A stretch of 64,000 bases of DNA from Spirosoma sp. SC4-14 (GTDB lineage Bacteria; Bacteroidota; Bacteroidia; Cytophagales; Spirosomataceae), in NCBI RefSeq assembly GCF_037201965.1, contig NZ_CP147518.1, forward strand, positions 681,001-745,000, written 5' to 3'. A program made the translations under genes and the position numbers. Under the pieces are notes generated by a model. The model ran no database searches. It was not told the origin of the DNA and saw only the letters and a program-made list of their open reading frames with translations. This document shows positions 9,201 through 15,753 of the stretch, one piece after another. Each line of letters opens with the position of its first letter. Within the stretch, counting starts at the first letter, position 1.

Positions 9201-9899
9201 CACAAACTGGGTAAGGCGACGTTTTATTACGGCCCATCTATAGAGCGTATTGAGGTGGAAGAAGGGCAGCGAAAATTTATTCAGGAATATGCGCAAAGCA
9301 TTCCCGACGGAAAACATCTGTTCGATTCGTTCCTCTATGGTGGACTGAAAGCCGGTTTTACCGTCGATACGCGCAACAATCCGTTGCTAACTACCCGTGG
9401 GTTGCGCTGGCATACCTCGCTAACGGCCTATCGTGGTCTGAACGATCAGTCGAAGTCGTTTACACAGTTGCAGTCCGATCTGTCGTTTTATGCCAGCATT
9501 CGGCTACCGGCTATTCTGACCATTGCCACCCGAGTGGGCACGAGCCTTAACCTGAGCGATAATTTCGAGTTTTTTCAGGCCAGCACACTCGGTGGACTGA
9601 CCAATCTGCGAGGTTTTCGGCGGACACGGTTTGCGGGTGAGAGCGCTTTCTATCATAATCTTGACTTACGAATGCGCCTGTTTACGATAAAAACCTATCT
9701 GTTTCCGGCCTATGCGGGTATATTGGCCTTCAACGACATTGGTCGGGTATGGGTCGATGGCGAAAAATCCAATGTGTGGCATCATGGCTATGGTGGAGGT
9801 ATCTGGCTATCGCCCTACAACACAGCCGTTATTTCGCTGCTCTATGCCAAATCCCGCGAAAATGGCATCCCGATGCTGCGGGTCGGCTTCTTTTTTTAG
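6225..9899 (+). CDS. Metallophosphoesterase fused to an Omp85/surface-antigen-like outer-membrane barrel
   Basis: A 1,224-residue protein. A signal peptide (residues 1-26, ending V-S-A-Q) is followed by a calcineurin-like phosphoesterase: G-D-A-G (Asp36), G-D-N-I-Y (Asp70), G-N-H-D (Asn117-His118), A-G-H-H-P and N-G-H-D-H supply the two-metal site. A long middle region (~370-860) has kinase-like D-R-H-D-D-Q-W and D-R-D-Q patterns that I cannot assign. The last ~330 residues resemble a BamA/Omp85-type surface antigen barrel, with T-R-N-N-P, G-G-L-x-x-L-R-G-F and a terminal aromatic strand ending F-F-F. Likely a surface-anchored phosphatase. It contains a 15-nt tandem repeat (6471-6500) and a nine-G run (7548-7556). 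Confidence 0.85.
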   Translation: MRLRYLFIPVLIIIGLLIGAEPVSAQKSYSIFLLGDAGAPLPDGRDPILNTLRAQLQMAGPNSSLILLGDNIYQFGMPDADHPGRADPGRADAERRMREQLDLRTAFGGRIFAIPGNHDWDKSHREGWQRIKNQQEFVRQYMGRDDVFFPNDGCPGPVELPLSDSLTLVLMDTQYWLHPWDKPGEDSDCSAKTLPDFLTQLDDILYRNRHRRVVVAGHHPMYSHGEHGGYYTFKDHLFPLTAIREGLYIPLPVIGSIYPIYRSVFGSLQDLPNPVYRELRNGMVDVLKKYRNLIYTNGHDHNMQLIQRDSLLYLTSGSGSKHTPVKKARESLFAAEKRGFTRLDFGPGNQLTISFFTPNEQNPTGELLYQTTTQLRPEPTNRQTGSVQKQPDSLRITPGAGYAAGRGKRFWLGANYRDVWTSPVTVPVLNLKREGLVPTERGGGMQTLSLRLVDPEKNEFAIRSVEKYPEKAIPASLRSGLANDLVQDQISASHPFGALAVAPLAEAAGVYHANPRLVATPNDTSLGDYQHMFANTLMLMEERADGNYKGTGLFGNTTKLYSTPKLLDKLKDDNDNRVDQMAVLRARLFDMWIGDWDRHDDQWRWASFKTDKGLRFEPVPRDRDQAFFVNEGILPKIVSRRWLMPKIQGFDYKIRYVPGFNNNARFFDRSFLNEPDRTDWLAMADTLQRLMTDEVIKESLNHLPEPSRTLTAETIAAKLKQRRADLVRYADEQYQFLAKDVDVVGSDKEERFELTRQPDGKTEVVVFKLNKKNEPTLQLYKRTFDPAETKEIRLYGLGGDDQFVVHGTAPKGSLVRIIGGKGDDLITDSSSVRGCSRKTWVYDLRKNTTILGGSETRSRLSDNKAVNKYDRTAFRYNLTMPLVTVQANPDDGLFIGGGILRRTQGFRKTPFAQQHRITANHAFATEAYSFHYDGTFTDLLGKADLLINADIKAPNFVQNFFGIGNETVFNKEKGVNYYRVRFENWNLNTLLQHKLGKATFYYGPSIERIEVEEGQRKFIQEYAQSIPDGKHLFDSFLYGGLKAGFTVDTRNNPLLTTRGLRWHTSLTAYRGLNDQSKSFTQLQSDLSFYASIRLPAILTIATRVGTSLNLSDNFEFFQASTLGGLTNLRGFRRTRFAGESAFYHNLDLRMRLFTIKTYLFPAYAGILAFNDIGRVWVDGEKSNVWHHGYGGGIWLSPYNTAVISLLYAKSRENGIPMLRVGFFF
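6471..6500 (+). repeat. 15-nt tandem duplication inside the phosphoesterase gene
   Basis: The 15 nt at 6471-6485 are repeated exactly at 6486-6500, giving two copies of the pentapeptide P-G-R-A-D in frame. It falls in a loop between the second metal-binding motif (Asp70) and the G-N-H-D motif. Confidence 0.95.
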
Positions 9900-9990
9900 C
9901 GGTTGGGCGTTAGATATTGGTTAATTGGTCATTAATCCTCGGCCTGGTCAGACCAGGCTAGGCATTAGCTCATCACCAACAGGAAAATGA

Positions 9991-11319
9991 CTACACCAAC
10001 TGATACAGCTCAATTTGTTCATCGACGCCTTTCACAACCGTTGGACCGAGCGCACGGGCGGTTTCGGGCGGAGTTGTTAGTGCATCAAATACTTCTTTTG
10101 ATACCAGAAACTGGGTCTGGAAGGGTTTATTGAGTTGTTCGATACGGGCGGCCAGAATAACCACATTGCCCGTGACCGAATACTGCTGACGCGTTTCGGT
10201 GCCAATATTGCCCACAACGGCATCGCCAATATGAATACCGATTCCAATGGTTGTCGGAATCATCATATCCTGCCCTACGGCTTCCTGTAGGGCTGTAAGA
10301 ATCATAAAACCAGCTTCCACGGCAACCTCGGCCGGGTTTTCTACTTCGACCGGAGCACCGAAGGTAATCATACAGCCATCGCCCAGAAACTGATTAACAA
10401 CACCACGGTATTGTTCAACGATTCGGATAATGATGCCGAAGAAGGTGTTCTGATAGTCCATCACTTCTTCGGCGGTGTGGTGGCTGGCATAGTTGGTAAA
10501 ATCGCGAATATCCAGAAACATTACCGCCACGCGCATATGATGGCTTTTGTAATTACCCTTCTGAGCCAGCACAGCACGGGCAATTTCGGGCGATACCTGC
10601 TGGCCAAACAGGGTAACGGCCTGTTGTTCGGTTTCGGTAGCCCGTATGGTATCGGTGATGCTTAGCTGAATCTGACGCGAAACGTAACCGGCTGCCACCC
10701 CTGCCAGCATGAGCATAGCTCCTTTGGCAAAAAACATGGTGGGCAGGTGGATAAACAGATCGACTTCCAGATAAGGCTTCTGGAGTTCGGGTTTCGAAAT
10801 CAGAAAATAGAGGATAATATATTCGAGACCGGCAATAAACCCGGTGTAGGCCGATAGCCAGAAATTCAGTCGGAGTGTCGAGAGAATAATGAAAAACAGA
10901 TAGATGTAAGCCAGTGGACTGTTGAGAACCAGCAACGAATCGTACATATGCCGCGACACGATCAGCAAAATGAACGAAATGGACGTAATTTCGAAGGTGG
11001 CATTCCCAAACTTGAACAGGGTAGGCAAATCCTGATGGCGTTCCAGTTGTTGTTTCAGGAGCCGTCGGATACCTACCTCATAAACACTCATTCCCACAAA
11101 ATAGGGCGTAATGGTGAGTAATACAGGCTGGGGCAAGTACTTGAGATCTTCGGTCTGTAAAAAAGGCTGTATCAGTGCCAGAACAATAGTGGCAAACAGA
11201 AAAAGCGCCGACAGAACACTGGCCCGCTGAACTTCACGCTTTAAACTTTCGGCCGAAAAGTGCTCCTGAAAATAAGACTCGATCGGCGGTTTCTGCATTG
11301 CCCGGAACGGAAATGTCAT
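9991..11319 (-). CDS. Membrane-bound class III adenylate/guanylate cyclase-like protein with altered active site
   Basis: A 442-residue protein with an N-terminal membrane domain (about six spans between residues ~35 and 215) and a C-terminal class III cyclase catalytic domain (~262-442). Both metal-binding aspartates are present (Asp270 in F-L-D-I-R-D-F, Asp314 in F-L-G-D-G). However, the base-recognition lysine position is Gln310, the purine-specifying Asp/Thr position is Ser381, and the transition-state asparagine position is Ile388, while the catalytic Arg392 is kept (V-V-I-L-A-A-R-I-E). The product may be cAMP, cGMP or another cyclic nucleotide, or activity may be low. Convergent with the phosphoesterase fusion gene. 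Confidence 0.88.
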   Translation of the reverse strand: MTFPFRAMQKPPIESYFQEHFSAESLKREVQRASVLSALFLFATIVLALIQPFLQTEDLKYLPQPVLLTITPYFVGMSVYEVGIRRLLKQQLERHQDLPTLFKFGNATFEITSISFILLIVSRHMYDSLLVLNSPLAYIYLFFIILSTLRLNFWLSAYTGFIAGLEYIILYFLISKPELQKPYLEVDLFIHLPTMFFAKGAMLMLAGVAAGYVSRQIQLSITDTIRATETEQQAVTLFGQQVSPEIARAVLAQKGNYKSHHMRVAVMFLDIRDFTNYASHHTAEEVMDYQNTFFGIIIRIVEQYRGVVNQFLGDGCMITFGAPVEVENPAEVAVEAGFMILTALQEAVGQDMMIPTTIGIGIHIGDAVVGNIGTETRQQYSVTGNVVILAARIEQLNKPFQTQFLVSKEVFDALTTPPETARALGPTVVKGVDEQIELYQLV

Positions 11320-11391
11320 TTCATACTAAACAGGATGGTTTGTTAATCTTAACACCTGCTCCGGCCGATTGATTCATCTTATTTTAATCTT

Positions 11392-11919
11392 TCAGAACCT
11401 GTAGGCTACCCCAACGCCAATGGCCTGACTGCCGGTTAAAGGGATGGGCGCCACCGACATACCAACACGTGGTTGCCGGAGCATTTCGTTATAGCGGGTA
11501 ACGGCCTTATTTACATGCCCACTTCCAATAGCCAGAAAGGTTAACGATGCTCCAATCGAAGAACCATAAACGATCCAATATGTACTATTTGAGCCGTTTT
11601 TGCTAAATAGAACATAGGCCAGTGTGGCCAGCGAAGTCAGTCGACTCAATGTTGTTAGGGTACGGAATGTTTTGAAATGGTGATTGACCGTGGGATCGTT
11701 GAGTTCGTAGAAAGGTACTTCGAGGGCAAAAGGCGATGATAGTTTTTTGCCACCATAGAAATAGACCGTCCCCAACGACGAGCCTGCCGTGCGTTCGATG
11801 GGTAGCAAATGAGCCGGGATAGGAACGGTGCGATAGTGTCCGGTTTCGTCGGTTCGCTGGGCCAGAGCTGGTATAAGTATCGAAAAAGCGAAAAGGAACG
11901 TCAGGAATGGGATTTTCAT
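11392..11919 (-). CDS. Exported protein of unknown function
   Basis: Taken from the ATG at 11919 this is a 175-residue protein with a clean signal peptide (M-K-I-P-F-L-T-F-L-F-A-F...A-L-A-Q). An upstream ATG at 11979 would add 20 residues before the leader and is less likely. After the signal there is a stretch with beta character, then two hydrophobic segments near residues 100-115 and 120-140 that may be membrane helices. The end, G-V-G-V-A-Y-R-F, has the terminal aromatic residue typical of outer-membrane strands. I do not recognise a family. Confidence 0.6.
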   Translation of the reverse strand: MKIPFLTFLFAFSILIPALAQRTDETGHYRTVPIPAHLLPIERTAGSSLGTVYFYGGKKLSSPFALEVPFYELNDPTVNHHFKTFRTLTTLSRLTSLATLAYVLFSKNGSNSTYWIVYGSSIGASLTFLAIGSGHVNKAVTRYNEMLRQPRVGMSVAPIPLTGSQAIGVGVAYRF

Positions 11920-12126
11920 ATGGGTAGAACGAAAATAAAGCATTCGAATGAAAAGGATCTTTTTTACGGTTCTGCTCATTCGGGATTTTCATCGATCAGC
12001 ACAAACATCTTGAATCGGTAGCTTCTGACTCTCTGAGGCTTTAGTAAGAACTACCGCCTGTTTATTCGGATGAGTAGTATAGAATGAATGCGATACTAAC
12101 AAATTTCTAAGTGCAATGGTGAGAAC

Positions 12127-12468
12127 TCAACCGATTCGAAGGCCGTTTTCTGTTGAGCGTTCGGGCTGGAGCAGGGTGACAGTGCCATCGGCAGCAACCG
12201 CTCCCAACACCAGACATTCGCTGATGAATGTTGCAATTTGTTTCGGAGGAAAGTTCACGACGGCTACTACCTGTTTGCCAACTAACTCGTCGGGTCGGTA
12301 GAGCTTTGTGATTTGGGCCGATGTTCGCCGAGTACCGAAATTACCAAAATCGATGATCAGTTTGTAGGCTGGTTTACGGGCCTGCGGAAATGGTTCTGCC
12401 GACAAAATGGTGCCGGTGCGAATTTCAACTTTTTCGAAATCGGCCCAGCTCAATGGTTCATTGCTCAT
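12127..12468 (-). CDS. csaA: CsaA-like tRNA-binding-domain protein
   Basis: A 113-residue protein made of a single tRNA-binding (EMAP II/ARM1-like OB-fold) domain, as in CsaA, a dimeric secretion-associated chaperone in Bacillus. Recognisable segments are the start W-A-D-F-E-K-V-E-I-R-T-G-T-I, then K-P-A-Y-K-L-I-I-D-F-G, S-A-Q-I-T and V-V-N-F-P-P-K-Q-I. The frame stays open upstream to 12726, but that extension lacks family similarity and overlaps the divergent dehydrogenase gene, so the ATG at 12468 is chosen. Role in protein export or tRNA binding is by family analogy. Confidence 0.88.
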   Translation of the reverse strand: MSNEPLSWADFEKVEIRTGTILSAEPFPQARKPAYKLIIDFGNFGTRRTSAQITKLYRPDELVGKQVVAVVNFPPKQIATFISECLVLGAVAADGTVTLLQPERSTENGLRIG

Positions 12469-12568
12469 GATGCAAATTAGTAATCCAATGCTAACCGAAG
12501 CCAAAAACTTTTGTAAACAACGTGTCGTTAACACGAATGGTAACACTTCCTTCAATCCTATTTCTATT

Positions 12569-13936
12569 ATGAAATCAACGTTTCTCTTACTGGCCCTGAC
12601 CGCTACGGTTGCGCTGGCCGGGTGGAATTCGGTTCCGCCCGTAAAATCAACGAAGGCAAACGTATCGGTCAGTAAAAAGGCGCTGCCAGCCCCCGATCCC
12701 GACAATGGAGGTATCAAACTGGCCAATGGTTTTGGCGCACTGGTTTTTGCCGATAATCTGGGTAAGGCCCGTCATATTGCAGTCGACAAAGAAGGGGTAG
12801 TTTTTGTGAAGCTGGAACGGCTGAAAGATGGCAAAGGCAATGTCGAATTGATTGATAGCGATGGCGACGGCCGGGCCGATCAGACAGTTATGTTTGGTAA
12901 CTACCCCGGAACCGGCATGGGTATTTACAACGGTTATGTATATGCGTCGTCCGATACGTCGGTGTACCGCTATAAGTTAACCAACGGTAAAGTGCTGGAC
13001 ACGACCCCTGCCGAACCCATTGTTGTAAATCTGACGCTTCAGCGGCAACATGCTGGTAAATCATTCGCTCTTTCTCCTGGTGGTAAGTTGTACGTAAACT
13101 TTGGTGCTCCCTCAAATGCCTGCCAGGAGAAAGACCGGCAGAAAGGCTCGAAAGGGATGGACCCCTGCCCGCTGCTGGAAAATTATGCTGGTATCTGGGT
13201 CTTCGATGCCAACAAGCTGAACCAGAAGCAATCGGATGGAAAGCGCTATGCAACGGGTATCCGCAATGCGGTGGCTCTCGACTGGAACAAATCGACCAAT
13301 ACACTCTATGCGTTGCAGCATGGTCGCGACAACCTCAACAACTGGGGGGGCGTGTTTACCGATGAAGTAAGCGCTGAGCTACCCTCCGAAGAGTTTCTGA
13401 TGGTGAAAGAAGGGTCCGACTTTGGCTGGCCTTATTGCTATAATGATCACTACAAGAACAAGAAATTTCTGGCACCTGAATACGGTGGCGACGGTACCAA
13501 AATAGACCGTTGTGCGGGTAAAGACAAACCCATTATGGCGTTTCCGGGCCACTGGGCACCCAACGATCTGCTGTTCTACACGGGTACGGGCGCAAACGCC
13601 TTTCCGGCTCGCTACAAAAATGGGGCCTTCGTCTGCTTCCACGGGTCATGGAACCGGGCTCCGCTGAATCAGGGTGGTTATTTTGTCGCTTTTATCCCAT
13701 TTGGGAAAGATGGTCGTCCGTCGGGTAAATACGAAGTATTTGCGGAAAACTTTGCCGGCGTTGCTGAGCAGGGTAAGCCCGGTACCGACGTTAATGCCGG
13801 GAAACTTGACCTGGCTAGTCCCGGCGATGCGAAAGCCCGGCCAATGGGCCTGGCCGAAGGCCCCGATGGATCGTTATATATTACGGACTCCGTTAAAGGT
13901 AAAGTCTGGCGGGTGATGTATACGGCTAAGAAATAA
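12569..13936 (+). CDS. Secreted sorbosone/glucose dehydrogenase-like beta-propeller protein
   Basis: A 455-residue secreted protein. The start at 12569 begins a signal peptide (M-K-S-T-F-L-L-L-A-L-T-A-T-V-A-L-A-G). The frame is open upstream to 12407 but that part is not leader-like. The body resembles PQQ-dependent L-sorbosone/aldose dehydrogenases: I-D-S-D-G-D-G-R-A-D, a G-I-R-N-A-V-A-L-D-W motif (~residue 230), Q-H-G-R-D-N-L, D-F-G-W-P-Y-C and the closing G-P-D-G-S-L-Y-I-T-D-S. Such enzymes oxidise sugars in the periplasm, but many relatives are uncharacterised, so PQQ use is inference. Divergent from csaA, with a 100-nt spacer. Confidence 0.85.
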   Translation: MKSTFLLLALTATVALAGWNSVPPVKSTKANVSVSKKALPAPDPDNGGIKLANGFGALVFADNLGKARHIAVDKEGVVFVKLERLKDGKGNVELIDSDGDGRADQTVMFGNYPGTGMGIYNGYVYASSDTSVYRYKLTNGKVLDTTPAEPIVVNLTLQRQHAGKSFALSPGGKLYVNFGAPSNACQEKDRQKGSKGMDPCPLLENYAGIWVFDANKLNQKQSDGKRYATGIRNAVALDWNKSTNTLYALQHGRDNLNNWGGVFTDEVSAELPSEEFLMVKEGSDFGWPYCYNDHYKNKKFLAPEYGGDGTKIDRCAGKDKPIMAFPGHWAPNDLLFYTGTGANAFPARYKNGAFVCFHGSWNRAPLNQGGYFVAFIPFGKDGRPSGKYEVFAENFAGVAEQGKPGTDVNAGKLDLASPGDAKARPMGLAEGPDGSLYITDSVKGKVWRVMYTAKK

Positions 13937-13952
13937 AAACAGCATACTCAGA

Positions 13953-14004
13953 AACGACCTGATTAGTGAGCAATTAATCTGAATTGCTCATTAATCAGGT
14001 CGTT
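13953..14004. terminator. 23-bp stem hairpin downstream of the sorbosone-dehydrogenase-like gene
   Basis: Arms 13953-13975 and 13982-14004 are complementary over 23 bp with one mismatch (wobble-compatible) around a 6-nt loop. It starts 16 nt after the stop at 13936 and ends 53 nt before the rhomboid start. The long stem and absence of a run of T suggest a hairpin element acting as a terminator or mRNA-end stabiliser. Confidence 0.75.
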
Positions 14005-14056
14005 TGCATTAGTATATTGCCAGCCTAATTGCTTCTTGCCAATCCCGCCAACGCGC

Positions 14057-15250
14057 ATGAATAACGAATTGCCTGAATCGCCTAAATCGGAGGAACCACA
14101 ACAACAAAACGGAGCTTCGCAAACTGATCATACTGATTTTCGGGTGCAAGGTGAGCAAAGCGAATATACATCCGAAACGCCAACCTCCGAGAAGTCTAAC
14201 CCACTCGATTTGCTTAAACCCGCGCCGGGGTATATAGTCACACCCGTACTGATCTGGCTAAACGTAGGTGTTTTTATATTGATGGCTTTAACGGGTGTTA
14301 ATATTTTACAGCCTGCCGGTGATGCGCTTATTCGCTGGGGAGCCAATTATACACCATTGACGCTGGGCGGTCAGCCCTGGCGATTGCTGACCAATTGTTT
14401 TCTGCATATTGGCATTATTCACTTGCTGTTCAACATGTATGCGTTGATGCAGATTGGAATAGTGATTGAATCCGTGTTGGGGAGTCGACAGTTTACGGTT
14501 GTGTATCTGACGGCCGGATTGCTGGGAAGCGTGGCGAGTCTGTGGTGGCACGATGTTGTGCTGGGGGCGGGTGCTTCGGGTGCTATATTTGGGTTATATG
14601 GCGTATTCTTTGCTTTGTTGACAACCAATTGGCTTGATGCCGAAACACGACGTTCGCTACTGAGAAGTGTGCTGGTTTTTATGGGTTATAACCTGATGAT
14701 TGGCTTGCAGGCTGGAATCGATAATGCCGCCCATATTGGCGGTTTACTGGCGGGGGTGTTATTGGGCTATGCCTACTACTACGCTACTCTGCACCCGAGC
14801 CGAACCACTGGCCGAACTCTATGGCCTATGTTTATTCCGCCACTAATCGTTATTGGGCTGGCGGTGGCTCTGTATACAACCACACCAAATCCACTTGGCG
14901 ATTATGACCGGCTTATGGAGCGATTTGGGAATCTGGAAAAACAGGCCATGTCGGTTTTTCAGTTACCGCGTAATACATCGGCCGCAGGAGTCGCCAAAGC
15001 CATAGATGAGCGGGGAGTCGTTGCCTGGAAACAGGCTATCGATGTACTCGATGAAGCCGATAAACTCGAACTGCCCGATGACTATCGTCGGCGGAACAAG
15101 TTGCTGCGCCAATATAGTACACTGCGAATCAATAGCTTTAAGCTGTTAGAACGTTCACTTACCGATACAACGCACATCTATGATAAGCAGATTGAAGACT
15201 ACGATCGACGGATTCAAACGGTTCTTAGTCAACTGACTGGGAAACCGTAA
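14057..15250 (+). CDS. Rhomboid-family intramembrane serine protease
   Basis: A 397-residue membrane protein taken from the ATG at 14057. The first ~55 residues are hydrophilic, Glu/Gln/Ser-rich and probably cytoplasmic. Six or so membrane spans follow. Rhomboid hallmarks are visible: the catalytic serine in G-A-S-G-A-I-F-G (Ser174), the catalytic histidine in D-N-A-A-H-I-G-G (His226), the N-terminal histidine/asparagine pair in H-L-L-F-N-M-Y-A-L, and a G-A-x-Y-x-P/W-R-L-L-T-N-C-F-L-H loop. A C-terminal ~130-residue helical extension after the membrane core is charged and soluble. Substrates unknown. Confidence 0.93.
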   Translation: MNNELPESPKSEEPQQQNGASQTDHTDFRVQGEQSEYTSETPTSEKSNPLDLLKPAPGYIVTPVLIWLNVGVFILMALTGVNILQPAGDALIRWGANYTPLTLGGQPWRLLTNCFLHIGIIHLLFNMYALMQIGIVIESVLGSRQFTVVYLTAGLLGSVASLWWHDVVLGAGASGAIFGLYGVFFALLTTNWLDAETRRSLLRSVLVFMGYNLMIGLQAGIDNAAHIGGLLAGVLLGYAYYYATLHPSRTTGRTLWPMFIPPLIVIGLAVALYTTTPNPLGDYDRLMERFGNLEKQAMSVFQLPRNTSAAGVAKAIDERGVVAWKQAIDVLDEADKLELPDDYRRRNKLLRQYSTLRINSFKLLERSLTDTTHIYDKQIEDYDRRIQTVLSQLTGKP

Positions 15251-15271
15251 TGGTTGTCAATAAGAGATGAA

Positions 15272-15619
15272 CTACACCGGTAACCTGCTCAATTCAGCGG
15301 CCATAAACGCCTGAAAGCGTTCCTGTAAACCCCGATAGTGATTGAGGTATTTTTCGCCTTCGGGTGTAACAATCGTACCACCACCTTTTTCACCACCGGT
15401 CTGGGTCGTTACGAGCGGTGTTTCGGCTTGCGTATTCATGGAGTGAACCAGTTCCCAGGCGCGTTTGTAGGACATATTCATAGCTTTGGCCGCCTGGTTG
15501 ATGGAGCCAGTCTCCTTAATATGGCCAAGCAATTCGAGTCGGCCGATACCCATAAACCGTTCGGGGCCTTCGGCCGAAACCGTTTCGAGCCAGATGCGGC
15601 CATTGATGCGGAGGTTCAT
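15272..15619 (-). CDS. ModE-like winged-helix regulator, DNA-binding domain only
   Basis: A 115-residue protein equivalent to the N-terminal winged helix-turn-helix of ModE. The recognition region S-I-N-Q-A-A-K-A-M-N-M-S-Y-K-R-A-W-E-L-V and the wing (T-Q-T-G-G-E-K-G-G-G-T-I-V-T-P-E-G) match that family closely. The molybdate-binding TOBE domains of full ModE are absent, so molybdate sensing is not assured. No mod transport or molybdenum cofactor genes are nearby. Convergent with the rhomboid gene. Confidence 0.9.
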   Translation of the reverse strand: MNLRINGRIWLETVSAEGPERFMGIGRLELLGHIKETGSINQAAKAMNMSYKRAWELVHSMNTQAETPLVTTQTGGEKGGGTIVTPEGEKYLNHYRGLQERFQAFMAAELSRLPV

Positions 15620-15753
15620 ACAAAACTTTATAAATTAGTGAATGAGCGAATTAATGAACTGTTCATTTGGTGAGCCTGAATGGGTTATTCGCTTATTTAC
15701 TTGGTTAGGTCGCTAAGGTACAAATTGGGAATTTCTCCCGGAGCCTACATCAT

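Noticed and set aside
4808-11319. A complete Pycsar operon (cyclase + effector)
   Set aside because: The cyclase and effector-like genes are 4 kb apart, separated by a large opposite-strand gene and by a terminator at 4721-4747 on the effector side. The link is only a hypothesis.
12469-12726. Upstream extension of the csaA frame
   Set aside because: It overlaps the divergent dehydrogenase coding start and has no CsaA similarity; the family start is the ATG at 12468.
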